Program-made: the position numbers and the translations under genes | Notes under the pieces: generated by a model | Database searches by the model: none | What the model was told of the DNA's origin: nothing | Seen by the model: only the letters and a program-made list of their open reading frames with translations | In this document: in pieces, positions 42,292 to 51,155 of the stretch | How the letters are laid out: every line of letters starts with the position of its first letter | Numbering within the stretch: position 1 is the first letter of the stretch | Assembly (NCBI RefSeq): GCF_013408245.1 | Contig: NZ_JACBYS010000001.1 | Span: forward strand, 1,178,001-1,242,000 | Direction of reading: 5' to 3' | From: Duganella sp. 1224 | GTDB taxonomy: Bacteria > Pseudomonadota > Gammaproteobacteria > Burkholderiales > Burkholderiaceae_D | DNA: 64,000 nt

Positions 42292-45231
42292 ATGGCTGTT
42301 CGCTGGATTTTGCCGCTCGCCGCGTGGCTGTGCTGGGGGTGCGCCTGCGCCGCCAGCGCGCCCGGCGAGCTCGCATTCCAGCGCCGTAGCTGGACCCAGG
42401 CCGAGGGCGCGCCCACGGCAGTGTGGCGCATCGCCCAAAGCGATGACGGCTTGCTGTGGTTCGCCACCGGTAACGGCCTGTACCGCTATGACGGCGAGCG
42501 CTTCCAGCGCGTCGAGCGCGTGTATGGCCACCGCCTGCGCTCCAACAATGTGGTGGCGGTCGAGGCCATCCAGGGCGGCATCGCGGTCGGCTACCAGTTC
42601 GGCGGCCTCTCCACGCTGACGCCGGCGGCGGCCACGCATTACAGCGGCGGCGCCGACGGCCTGCCGGCCGGCACCGTGCACGTGCTGCGCCGCGCGCCGG
42701 ACGGCCTGCTGTACGTCGGCACGCAGCGGGCCGCCGCCACTTTCGACGGCAAGGTGTGGCGCCGGCTGGCGGCACAGGCGCTGCCCGACGGCATCGTCAA
42801 CGCCATCGTCATCGACCGTGACCAGACCACCTGGGTCACGGTGGACTGGAAACTCTACAGCCGGGCGCGTGGCGCCAGCGCCTTCACGCCGGCGTTTGCC
42901 GTGACCTACGGCGCCGTGCCCAATCTGGTGCGCGGCCGGCTAGCGGCCGAGGTCGGCGGCAAGGCGGTGCAGGCCGAAGCCGGCAAGCCGCCGGTGGCGC
43001 TGCAGATTCCCGCCAAGACCGACCGTTCGCACGGCTTGTGGGACGGCCCGTACGGCACGCTGTGGGCCTGGGTGGGCGACGACGCCGGGCTGTGCCTGCT
43101 GCGCGAGGCGCCGGACGGCAAGCTGACGGTGGCGCAGTCATTCGAGGCCGGCGGCAGCCTGGGCCGGCTGGTGACGCGCACCTTGATCGACCGCGAGAAC
43201 AATTTCTGGGTGGCGACCGCCAACGGTATCGAGCGCTACCGCGCGCAACGCATCCACGAGGCCGGCGTGCCGCGCGACTGGCTGTTCTATTATGTGCAGC
43301 GCGGACTGGACGATGATCTGTATGTTGCCGGCGATGGCGAAGACCACCTGCTGCGCCTGACCGCCGACGGCCACCAGGCCGGCCCCAGGCTGGCCGGGGT
43401 GATGGCGATGTGGCGCGAGCATGCCGGCAGCGTCTGGACCGGTTCGGCGTCCGGCCTGTCGCACATCACGCGCGCTGGCGTCACCACCTGGCCGCTGCCG
43501 GCGGACACGCCACCGGGGCGGCAGGTGCAGACGCTGACGGTGGACAAGGCCGGCGTGGTGTGGGTGTCGATCCTGCGCCAGGGGCTGTACCGCTTTGCCG
43601 ACGGCCAGTGGACCCATGTCAGCACCGAGGCGGTCGGGGGCGATCCGACGCCGGTGTATCTGTATGCCGGGCCGTCGGGGCGGATTTGGATCGGCTTTGT
43701 CGGCGGCCGCCTGGCGGAGATTGTCGGCGACGCGGTGCGGCCGGTGTCGAAGGGCGAGGACGTCAATATCGGCAATGTCTTCAGCCTGCTGGAGGTAGAC
43801 GGGCGCCTGCTGGCGGGCGGCGAGGCCGGCGTGGCCTGGGTCGACGGCGCGCGGCTGCGGCCGCTGCGGCCAACGCAGGCCAGCGCCTTCCTCGGCATCT
43901 CCGGCATGGTGCAGGACCGCGCGGGCGACTTGTGGCTGCACGGGCTGGACGGCATCGTTCACATCACGCGGGCCGAACTGGCAGCGTTCTGGGCCGACAG
44001 CGGCCGCCGCGTGGACTGGGAAATCTTCAACTTCGAGGATGGCGTGCACGGCCACCCGGCGCAGCTGCGGCCGTTGCCGACGCTGGCGCTGGCGCACGAT
44101 GGCCGGGTGGTGTATGCCACCTTGTCGCAGGTCGGCTGGATCGATCCGGCCGGCATCCGCCGCAACCGGCAGGCGCCCACCGTGCTGATCGACGCGGTGC
44201 ACGCCGGCGACACCACCTACAGCCCTGGCGGCACGCTCAGCTTCGTGCCGGGCACCAGCGCGGTGGATATCAAGTTTGCCGCCACCGCGCTGTCGGTGCC
44301 GGAGCGGGTGGCGTTCCGCTACCAGCTCGGCGGCGTGGACGCCGGCTGGCAGGCGCCGCACGGCGAGCGCTCGGCGCGCTACACCAACCTGGCGCCGGGC
44401 AGCTACACCTTCCGCGTCATCGCCGCCAACGAGGATGGCGTCTGGAGCCAGCAGGGCGCCAGCGTCACCTTCAGCATCCAGCCGCAGGTGTGGCAGACGT
44501 GGTGGTTCCGGCTGCTGGCGGCGGCGGCCGGGCTGTTGGGCGTGAGCGTGGTGTATCGCTGGCGGATGGAGGCGGTGGCCGCGCGCGAGGCGGAGAAGGC
44601 GGCGACGCGGCTGGGCGAGCGCCAGCGCATCGCCCGCACGCTGCACGACAATCTGCTGCAAGGCATGCACACGCTGATACTGCGCTGTCACACCGTGCTG
44701 ATGCGCCTGCCGCACGACAGCCACGAACAACGCACGCTGGACCACGTGCTGCAGCAGGCTGAAAAGCTGGTGGAAGACACGCGCGACGAGGTGATGGAGT
44801 TGCGCACGCCGGAGATCGCCAGCGCGGTGCTGTGCGGCCTGAAGGAGGCGCTGGAGGCGATGGAGCCGTCGCTGGCCGGGCGGCTGGCAGTGGCGGTCGG
44901 CGGCCACCTGGATAAGCTGAAAAGCCAGGTCGCGCGCGAGTTGTTCCAGGTGGTGCGGGAAGCGGCCGCGAACGCCGCGCGCCACTCGCGGGCGGCGCAC
45001 ATCGACGTCGTGCTCGACCTGGCGACCGACGCGGTTCATGGCGCCGTCAGCGACGACGGCGTCGGCATACCTGCCGCGGTGGCGGTCAACGGCCGCGCCG
45101 GCCACTGGGGATTGACCGGCATGCGCGAACGCGTTGCCAATCTTGGCGGCGAACTGGCCATCGAGGCGCGCGCGGGCGGCGGCACGGTGATCCGCTTCGC
45201 CATTCCTGCCGGCGCGGCTTACACGGCATAA
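42292..45231 (+). CDS. sensor histidine kinase with two-component-regulator propeller (second copy)
   Basis: A 979-residue kinase of the same architecture as 37302-40280: a signal segment (AVRWILPLAAWLCWGCACA), propeller repeats (SDDGLLWFATGNGLYRYDGE, RENNFWVATANGIERYRAQR, GDLWLHGLDGIVHI), Y_Y_Y domain (RYTNLAPGSYTFRVIAANED), one membrane helix, HisKA_3 with His in RQRIARTLHDNLLQGMHTLI, and HATPase ending GHWGLTGMRERVANLGGELA. It lies 72 bases after poxB in the same direction and may be co-transcribed with it. No regulator gene follows. The two kinases are paralogues flanking poxB. Confidence 0.93.
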   Translation: MAVRWILPLAAWLCWGCACAASAPGELAFQRRSWTQAEGAPTAVWRIAQSDDGLLWFATGNGLYRYDGERFQRVERVYGHRLRSNNVVAVEAIQGGIAVGYQFGGLSTLTPAAATHYSGGADGLPAGTVHVLRRAPDGLLYVGTQRAAATFDGKVWRRLAAQALPDGIVNAIVIDRDQTTWVTVDWKLYSRARGASAFTPAFAVTYGAVPNLVRGRLAAEVGGKAVQAEAGKPPVALQIPAKTDRSHGLWDGPYGTLWAWVGDDAGLCLLREAPDGKLTVAQSFEAGGSLGRLVTRTLIDRENNFWVATANGIERYRAQRIHEAGVPRDWLFYYVQRGLDDDLYVAGDGEDHLLRLTADGHQAGPRLAGVMAMWREHAGSVWTGSASGLSHITRAGVTTWPLPADTPPGRQVQTLTVDKAGVVWVSILRQGLYRFADGQWTHVSTEAVGGDPTPVYLYAGPSGRIWIGFVGGRLAEIVGDAVRPVSKGEDVNIGNVFSLLEVDGRLLAGGEAGVAWVDGARLRPLRPTQASAFLGISGMVQDRAGDLWLHGLDGIVHITRAELAAFWADSGRRVDWEIFNFEDGVHGHPAQLRPLPTLALAHDGRVVYATLSQVGWIDPAGIRRNRQAPTVLIDAVHAGDTTYSPGGTLSFVPGTSAVDIKFAATALSVPERVAFRYQLGGVDAGWQAPHGERSARYTNLAPGSYTFRVIAANEDGVWSQQGASVTFSIQPQVWQTWWFRLLAAAAGLLGVSVVYRWRMEAVAAREAEKAATRLGERQRIARTLHDNLLQGMHTLILRCHTVLMRLPHDSHEQRTLDHVLQQAEKLVEDTRDEVMELRTPEIASAVLCGLKEALEAMEPSLAGRLAVAVGGHLDKLKSQVARELFQVVREAAANAARHSRAAHIDVVLDLATDAVHGAVSDDGVGIPAAVAVNGRAGHWGLTGMRERVANLGGELAIEARAGGGTVIRFAIPAGAAYTA

Positions 45232-45260
45232 AAAAACGCCGCGATGTCAGTCGCGGCGTT
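45231..45260. terminator. bidirectional terminator
   Basis: AACGCCGCGA and TCGCGGCGTT pair perfectly around TGTCAG (45245-45250). A run of A before it serves as the U-tract of a minus-strand transcript. It serves the PEP-CTERM gene at 45280 and probably also the kinase on the other strand. Confidence 0.8.
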
Positions 45261-45279
45261 CGTGGGGAGCAGGGTGGTG

Positions 45280-45858
45280 TTACGCTGCCTTGGCTTTCTT
45301 GCGGCGGGCCACGAAGCCCATGAAGGCCAGACCGGCGCCCAGCATGGCGTAGGTTTCTGGTTCTGGTACCGGCGCCATGGCAATGGTCAGGTCGGAAGCG
45401 TACGTGCCGCCGCCGTTGCCCAGCACCTTGCCGCCCACCTGGATGTAGTAGCTACCGGCAGTCAGGCCGGTGGCGCTCATTTCCCAGGTGTCGGTGGTGC
45501 CGGTGGTGGCGTCCATGCCTGCGTAGGTGTGCAGGACGGAGTTGGTCGACGGGTCAAACTGCACCAGGCTGAAATCGGTGATCTGCAGGTTCTTGATGGT
45601 GCCTGCTTTCAGGAAGACCGACGTCAGAGAAGCGGCCGAGTCGTAGTTGCCGCTCAGCGTGAACTTATATTTGTCGACGAACAGGTTGTTGGTATCGATG
45701 CTGGCGAAGGCGTTGCCGAAGTGAGCATTGAAGCCACCCGCCATATCCGATTCCAGCGACAAGTCGACGGTTTTCCCCACAGTTGCTGCATAAGCGGACG
45801 AGCCGATCAGCGAAGCGCCTGCAATCATCGAAGCGAGCAAGATATTTTTGATTTTCAT
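45280..45858 (-). CDS. FxDxF-type PEP-CTERM exported protein
   Basis: A 192-residue exported protein. It has a signal peptide (MKIKNILLASMIAGASLIGS), the FxDxF motif FVDKYKF, several beta segments, and the C-terminal sorting tail VPEPETYAMLGAGLAFMGFV followed by ARRKKAKAA. In this family the FxDxF proteins are small, exosortase-processed surface proteins with unknown function. No neighbouring exopolysaccharide or exosortase genes are visible. Both PEP-CTERM genes in the window lie beside minor regulatory gaps and carry nearly the same tail. Confidence 0.9.
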   Translation of the reverse strand: MKIKNILLASMIAGASLIGSSAYAATVGKTVDLSLESDMAGGFNAHFGNAFASIDTNNLFVDKYKFTLSGNYDSAASLTSVFLKAGTIKNLQITDFSLVQFDPSTNSVLHTYAGMDATTGTTDTWEMSATGLTAGSYYIQVGGKVLGNGGGTYASDLTIAMAPVPEPETYAMLGAGLAFMGFVARRKKAKAA

Positions 45859-46054
45859 TTTTAAGTTCCGTAGAAGTTAGCGTTGTGCTATCAATAATTT
45901 CCGGACACCCTTATCCGGTGTCATCAAGAATAAAGTGATGTTCCAACGTCAACTGTGTGATACTTAACACAACTCGCAACATGGAAACAAATACAACGTC
46001 GAAAATATTGCCGTGGCGTAAATGACTCAAATCGTTTGCTGTCTCATGTTATAT

Positions 46055-46083
46055 GTCTTATATAAGACTTGTTGGTGTACAAT
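46055..46083 (+). promoter_or_regulatory. acnB promoter with palindromic operator
   Basis: GTCTTATATAAGAC (46055-46068) is a 14-bp perfect palindrome. It overlaps the expected -35 position of a TACAAT -10 at 46078-46083, so a bound protein would block the promoter. Palindromes of this type suit GntR (FadR-like) repressors of the TCA or methylcitrate cycle. The leader to the ATG at 46144 is about 55 bases. Confidence 0.65.
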
Positions 46084-46143
46084 AGCGCCCGGAACAGGCG
46101 AGCGAGCGCTGCCTGCCCTGCAATCAACCTGACGAGAACTCTT

Positions 46144-48729
46144 ATGCTAGCTGCTTACCGCCAGCACGTTGCCGAACGTGCCTCCCTTGGTATCCCTCCG
46201 CTGCCGCTGTCGGCAGCCCAGACCACCGACCTGGTCGAACTGCTGAAGCATCCGCCGGCCGGTGAGGAAGCCTTCCTGGTCGACCTGATCACCAACCGCG
46301 TGCCGGCGGGCGTGGACGATGCCGCCAAGGTCAAGTCGGCCTTCCTGACCGCCGTGGCCAAGGGCGCCGACAGCTCGCCGCTGATCTCGCGCGCGCTGGC
46401 CACCAAGCTGCTGGGCACCATGCTGGGCGGCTTCAACATCAAGCCGATGATCGACCTGCTGGCCGATGACGTGGTCGGCGACGTCGCCGCCGAAGGCCTG
46501 AAGAAAACCCTGCTGATGTTCGACTACTTCCACGACGTCAAGGAACTGGCCGATAAAGGCAACGCGCGCGCCCAGGGCGTGCTGCAATCGTGGGCCGACG
46601 CCGAGTGGTTCACCTCGCGTCCGGAAGTACCGCAAAGCCTGACCCTGACCGTGTTCAAGGTCTCCGGCGAAACCAACACCGACGATCTGTCGCCGGCCCC
46701 GGACGCCACCACCCGCCCGGACATCCCGCTGCACGCGCTGGCGATGCTGAAAAATCCGCGCCCCGGCATCAATCCTGAAGAGCCGGGCAAAGTCGGCCCG
46801 CTGAAACAGCTGGAAGCGCTGAAGGCCAAGGGCCACCTGGTGGCCTACGTCGGCGACGTGGTCGGCACCGGTTCCTCGCGCAAGTCCGCCACCAACTCGG
46901 TGCTGTGGTTCACCGGCGAAGACATCCCGTTCATCCCGAACAAGCGTTTCGGCGGCGTCTGCCTGGGCACCAAGATCGCCCCGATCTTCTACAACACCAT
47001 GGAAGACGCCGGCGCGCTGCCGATCGAGCTGGACGTGTCGCAGATGGAAATGGGCGACGTCATCGAACTGCGTCCATACGACGGCAAGGCGCTGAAGAAC
47101 GGCCAGGTCATCGCCGAATTCAAGGTCAAGTCCGACGTGCTGTTTGACGAAGTGCGCGCCGGCGGCCGCATTCCGCTGATCATCGGCCGCGGCCTGACCG
47201 GCAAGGCGCGTGAAGCGCTGGGCCTGCCGGCATCGACGCTGTTCCGCCTGCCGCAGAACCCGGCCGACACCGGCAAGGGCTACTCGCTGGCGCAGAAGAT
47301 GGTCGGCCGCGCCTGCGGTCTGCCGGAAGGCCAGGGCGTGCGTCCGGGCACCTACTGCGAACCGAAGATGACCACCGTCGGCTCGCAGGACACCACCGGC
47401 CCGATGACCCGCGACGAGCTGAAAGACCTGGCGTGCCTGGGCTTCTCGGCCGACCTGGTGATGCAATCGTTTTGCCACACCGCCGCCTATCCTAAGGTGG
47501 TGGACGTCAAGATGCACCGCGAACTGCCAACCTTCATCGAAAACCGCGGCGGCGTGGCGCTGCGCCCGGGCGACGGCGTGATCCACTCGTGGCTGAACCG
47601 CCTGCTGCTGCCGGACACCGTCGGCACCGGCGGCGACTCGCATACCCGCTTCCCGATCGGCATCTCGTTCCCGGCCGGTTCCGGCCTGGTGGCGTTTGCC
47701 GCCGCCACCGGCGTCATGCCGCTGGACATGCCGGAATCGGTGCTGGTGCGCTTCAAGGGCAAGATGCAGCCGGGCGTGACGCTGCGCGACCTGGTCAACG
47801 CGATTCCGCTGTACGCCATCCAGCAAGGCCTGCTGACCGTGGACAAAAAAGGCAAGAAGAACATCTTCTCCGGCCGCATCCTGGAAATCGAAGGCCTGCC
47901 GGACCTGAAGGTCGAGCAAGCGTTCGAACTGTCCGACGCCTCGGCCGAACGGTCGGCCGCCGGCTGCACCGTGCACCTGGACAAGGCGCCGATCATCGAG
48001 TACATGAACTCCAACATCACGCTGATGAAGTGGATGATCGCCAACAACTACCAGGACAAGCGCACGCTGGAACGCCGCATCAAGGCCATGGAAGCCTGGC
48101 TGGCCAACCCGCAGCTGCTGGCGCCGGACGCCGACGCTGAATACGCCGCCGTCATCGAGATCGACCTGGCCGACATCCACGAGCCGATCGTGGCCTGCCC
48201 GAACGACCCGGACGACGTCAAGACCCTGGCCGACGTGGCCGGCGACAAGATCGACGACGTGTTCGTCGGCTCGTGCATGACCAACATCGGCCACTTCCGC
48301 GCCGCCTCGAAGGTCCTGGAAGGCAAGTCGGACATCCCGGTGCGGCTGTGGATCGCGCCGCCAACCAAGATGGACGCGCAACAGCTGACCGCCGAAGGCC
48401 ACTACGGCACGCTGGGCCGCACCGGTGCGCGCATGGAAATGCCAGGCTGCTCGCTGTGCATGGGCAACCAGGCGCAGATCCGCAAGGGCGCCACGGTGAT
48501 GTCGACCTCTACCCGTAACTTCCCGAACCGCCTGGGTATCGAAACCAATGTGTACCTGGGTTCGGCCGAACTGGCGGCGGTGTGCTCGGCGCTGGGCCGC
48601 ATCCCGACCAAGGAAGAGTACATGTCGCACATCGGCGTGATCGACAAGAACGCCGCCGACATCTACCGCTACATGAACTTCGACCAGATCGAAGAATTCC
48701 GCGCGGTGGCGGATGAAGTGAAAGTCTGA
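46144..48729 (+). CDS. acnB: aconitate hydratase B
   Basis: A 861-residue TCA-cycle enzyme isomerising citrate and isocitrate. The HEAT-like N-terminal domain starts [20 protein letters not shown]; the swivel domain follows ([20 protein letters not shown]). The 4Fe-4S cysteines lie in [10 protein letters not shown] and [22 protein letters not shown] precedes the active-site core. I chose ATG 46144 because upstream in-frame residues contain the promoter and do not belong to AcnB. It has its own promoter with a palindromic operator and its own terminator at 48752. Confidence 0.98.
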   Translation: MLAAYRQHVAERASLGIPPLPLSAAQTTDLVELLKHPPAGEEAFLVDLITNRVPAGVDDAAKVKSAFLTAVAKGADSSPLISRALATKLLGTMLGGFNIKPMIDLLADDVVGDVAAEGLKKTLLMFDYFHDVKELADKGNARAQGVLQSWADAEWFTSRPEVPQSLTLTVFKVSGETNTDDLSPAPDATTRPDIPLHALAMLKNPRPGINPEEPGKVGPLKQLEALKAKGHLVAYVGDVVGTGSSRKSATNSVLWFTGEDIPFIPNKRFGGVCLGTKIAPIFYNTMEDAGALPIELDVSQMEMGDVIELRPYDGKALKNGQVIAEFKVKSDVLFDEVRAGGRIPLIIGRGLTGKAREALGLPASTLFRLPQNPADTGKGYSLAQKMVGRACGLPEGQGVRPGTYCEPKMTTVGSQDTTGPMTRDELKDLACLGFSADLVMQSFCHTAAYPKVVDVKMHRELPTFIENRGGVALRPGDGVIHSWLNRLLLPDTVGTGGDSHTRFPIGISFPAGSGLVAFAAATGVMPLDMPESVLVRFKGKMQPGVTLRDLVNAIPLYAIQQGLLTVDKKGKKNIFSGRILEIEGLPDLKVEQAFELSDASAERSAAGCTVHLDKAPIIEYMNSNITLMKWMIANNYQDKRTLERRIKAMEAWLANPQLLAPDADAEYAAVIEIDLADIHEPIVACPNDPDDVKTLADVAGDKIDDVFVGSCMTNIGHFRAASKVLEGKSDIPVRLWIAPPTKMDAQQLTAEGHYGTLGRTGARMEMPGCSLCMGNQAQIRKGATVMSTSTRNFPNRLGIETNVYLGSAELAAVCSALGRIPTKEEYMSHIGVIDKNAADIYRYMNFDQIEEFRAVADEVKV

Positions 48730-48751
48730 CCTTTCAGACGTCTCACCCGGA

Positions 48752-48788
48752 CCCCGATAAGTTGGCAACGACTTATCGGGGTTTTTTT
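48752..48788. terminator. acnB terminator
   Basis: CCCCGATAAGT and ACTTATCGGGG pair perfectly around TGGCAACG (48763-48770) and run into seven T. The stop codon of the convergent AraC gene overlaps the T run. Confidence 0.9.
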
Positions 48789-49728
48789 ATGGGCCGGCTT
48801 GCCTGAGATACTGGCTTGGTGCCATGCCGACATGCCGGCTGAAAGCGGCACTGAAGGCGCTGGTGGAGCCGTAACCCACGCGCTCCGCGATGACGGCCAC
48901 GGACAGCTCGTTTGCCCGCAGCAGTGTCTTGGCGACATGCATGCGCAACAGGAGCAGATATTCCATCGGTGCGCTGCCAACGAGACGGGTGAAGCGCTCA
49001 AAGAAGGCCGAACGGGAGAGGGCGGCGATGCTTGCCAACTGGCCGACGCTCCATCCATGACCGACATTCGCATGCAGTTGCTTCAACGCCGGCGCGATGC
49101 GGTCATCGCCCAGGCCGCGCAGCAAGCCTGGGGGCGCGTTGCCGGCCGACGCGCAACGCATGGCCTCGACCAGCAGCATCCCGGCAAGGTGAGACAGCAT
49201 GAACTGGTTGCCCGCCTGTTGAGCGCTTGATTCCTCCTTCACCATCTGCACCAGCATGGCCAGCCGCGCGGAATTGCGGACATGCACCATGCGCGGCAGT
49301 GACGACAGCAGCAGTCCGGCATCGTCGCAGTCGAATACGAACGCCCCGCCCAGCGAGCGCATCTCCGGCTCGCCATGCGGATCGCCGTAACGCAGGTCGG
49401 CATGCTGCGCGCCGACCTGATGCGGGTCGAGCAGCACCGGTGGCGCAGTGCCGAAGCTGGAGAAGGTGAAGGCTGGCGTGGCTTTCAGCAGCACGAAATC
49501 CCCGGCGCTGATGGTGATCGCCCGTTCGCCGTCCACCGCCAGCAGGGCGCTTCCCGCCAGCATGATGCAGAAGCTCGGCAGGCCGTACTCCGTATAGCGG
49601 ACCGCCCAGTCGCCTTTGCCGCTGAGGATATTGGCGAACGCGGCATGTGGCCGGAGCAACTGAACGAGTTCAGACAATAGGTCGGACGAATGTGGACTTG
49701 GACTAAACATTTGCGGACTTTTGGCCAT
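48787..49728 (-). CDS. AraC-family regulator with cupin-type sensor domain
   Basis: A 313-residue regulator. The N-terminal cupin_6 domain is recognisable at TEYGLPSFCIMLAGSALLAV and ISAGDFVLLKATPAFTF; the C-terminal double HTH is SVGQLASIAALSRSAFFERF and LSVAVIAERVGYGSTSAFSA, ending AFSRHVGMAPSQYLRQAG. ATG 49728 is kept; an in-frame ATG lies 18 bases later. It is divergent from the SDR at 49794 with 65 bases between, repeating the arrangement at 18740-20457. Confidence 0.93.
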   Translation of the reverse strand: MAKSPQMFSPSPHSSDLLSELVQLLRPHAAFANILSGKGDWAVRYTEYGLPSFCIMLAGSALLAVDGERAITISAGDFVLLKATPAFTFSSFGTAPPVLLDPHQVGAQHADLRYGDPHGEPEMRSLGGAFVFDCDDAGLLLSSLPRMVHVRNSARLAMLVQMVKEESSAQQAGNQFMLSHLAGMLLVEAMRCASAGNAPPGLLRGLGDDRIAPALKQLHANVGHGWSVGQLASIAALSRSAFFERFTRLVGSAPMEYLLLLRMHVAKTLLRANELSVAVIAERVGYGSTSAFSAAFSRHVGMAPSQYLRQAGP

Positions 49729-49793
49729 CGATCATCCGGTCATCATCGTTTATCGTTCGCTCCTGGTCAATCACCCACAACAAGGAGTTAGCA

Positions 49794-50546
49794 ATGAAAA
49801 CTGTACTGATCACTGGTTGTTCTTCCGGCTACGGTCTGGCCACCGCGCGCCATTTCCTCCAGCACGGCTGGAAGGTCGTCGCCACGATGCGGACGCCGCG
49901 CGAGCAACTGTTTGCGGATCAAGCCCATGTGCAGGTGCTGGCGCTGGACGTCACCCGGCCGGACAGCATTGCCCGCGCGATCGAAGCGGCCGGTCCGATC
50001 GATGTGCTGGTCAACAATGCCGGCATCGGGCTGTTCGGCGCGTTCGAGGCGACGCCCATGGACACTGTGCGCGACGTCTTCGAAACCAACACTTTCGGTG
50101 TGATGGCGATGTGCCAGGCGGTGATTCCTCAATTCCGCGCACGCCGTGCCGGCCGCATCATCAACGTCACGTCCAGCGCCACGCTGGCGCCGTTCCCCCT
50201 GGTCGCGGCCTACACGGCCAGCAAGACGGCGATCGAGGGCTTTACGGACTCGCTGCAGTTTGAACTGGGCGAGTTTGGTGTGCAGGTCAAACTGATCGAA
50301 CCTGGCTACGGGCCGACCACCGCTTTTACCGCCAACGGTCAACAGCGCATGCAGGGCTTGATTCCGCAGGCCTACGAGCCGCTCGCGCACAACATCTTTG
50401 CAGGGCTGTCCGGCCTGACGGCGGTGACGCAGGAACGGGATGTGGCGGAAGCGGTGTGGCAAGCGGCCCATGACGTGTCGGGACGGTTGCGTTTTGCTGC
50501 CGGCGCGGACACTTTGGCGTTATTATCCCGAAATAACAACGCTTAA
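49794..50546 (+). CDS. SDR-family oxidoreductase
   Basis: A 250-residue short-chain dehydrogenase: TGCSSGYGLATARHFLQHGW in the cofactor loop (Cys and Tyr replacing the usual Ala and Ile), NNAGIGLFG, INVTSSATLAPFPLVAAYTA with the Ser and Tyr, and SKTAIEGF with the Lys. EPGYGPTTAF follows. AAGGAG lies upstream. Divergent to the AraC regulator, its presumed activator. The last residues run to the start of the next gene, ten bases away, which may be co-transcribed. Confidence 0.92.
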   Translation: MKTVLITGCSSGYGLATARHFLQHGWKVVATMRTPREQLFADQAHVQVLALDVTRPDSIARAIEAAGPIDVLVNNAGIGLFGAFEATPMDTVRDVFETNTFGVMAMCQAVIPQFRARRAGRIINVTSSATLAPFPLVAAYTASKTAIEGFTDSLQFELGEFGVQVKLIEPGYGPTTAFTANGQQRMQGLIPQAYEPLAHNIFAGLSGLTAVTQERDVAEAVWQAAHDVSGRLRFAAGADTLALLSRNNNA

Positions 50547-50556
50547 CGGAGACCTT

Positions 50557-51090
50557 GTGAGAACCAAAGCCACCTTGATCGCAGCCTTGCTGCTTGTCGC
50601 GCCGCTGAAGCTGGCGTTTGCGCAAAATGATGTCCAACTCGACGCGCTGGCGCGCCAGGAACAGGTGCTGCGCTTCGACAGCTTCAACAGCGACACCGCG
50701 CTGGCGCTTGGGAACAAGGTAGTCGAACTGGCGCGCGCGGCCAACCAGAAGGTGGCGGTCAACGTCACGCGCGACGGGCTGATGCTGTTCTACTTCGGCA
50801 TGGACGGCATGACCGCTGACCACGCCAACTGGATACGCCGCAAGAGCAACCTGGTCAACCGCACTGGCCACAGTTCCTTCTATACGCATACCGAGATCAA
50901 GAACAGCGGCGGCGACTACGACAAGATTCCGTCGCTGGACATGAAGGACTACGCCGCCCACGGCGGCTCGTTCCCGCTGATCCTCAAGAGTGGCCAGCAC
51001 ATCGGCACCATTACCGTCACCGGCCTGCCGGGACCGGACGACCACGCGCTGGTGGTGGCCGCGCTGAAGGCGTATTTGCAACCCGATTGA
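50557..51090 (+). CDS. exported HbpS/GlcG-like (haem-degrading-domain) protein
   Basis: A 177-residue protein related to the UPF0303/HbpS-GlcG superfamily. It has a signal peptide (TKATLIAALLLVAPLKLAFA), then ALGNKVVELARAANQKVAVN, VTRDGLMLFYFGMDGMTADH, WIRRKSNLVNRTGHSSFY and the ending GQHIGTITVTGLPGPDDHAL. The family is annotated as haem-degrading but many members are of uncertain function. I start at GTG 50557, which gives a full signal peptide and follows CGGAG. It is ten bases after the SDR, so co-expression is likely. Confidence 0.82.
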   Translation: MRTKATLIAALLLVAPLKLAFAQNDVQLDALARQEQVLRFDSFNSDTALALGNKVVELARAANQKVAVNVTRDGLMLFYFGMDGMTADHANWIRRKSNLVNRTGHSSFYTHTEIKNSGGDYDKIPSLDMKDYAAHGGSFPLILKSGQHIGTITVTGLPGPDDHALVVAALKAYLQPD

Positions 51091-51155
51091 ACTTGTCATA
51101 TGCAAGTAACGAAGGAAAAATACCATAGGCGCTTTTACTCAGCGGAGAGCGCAGC

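Noticed and set aside
46147..48768. Open frame of 873 codons antisense to acnB
   Set aside because: Explained by high GC content at third positions of acnB; no ribosome-binding site or motif.
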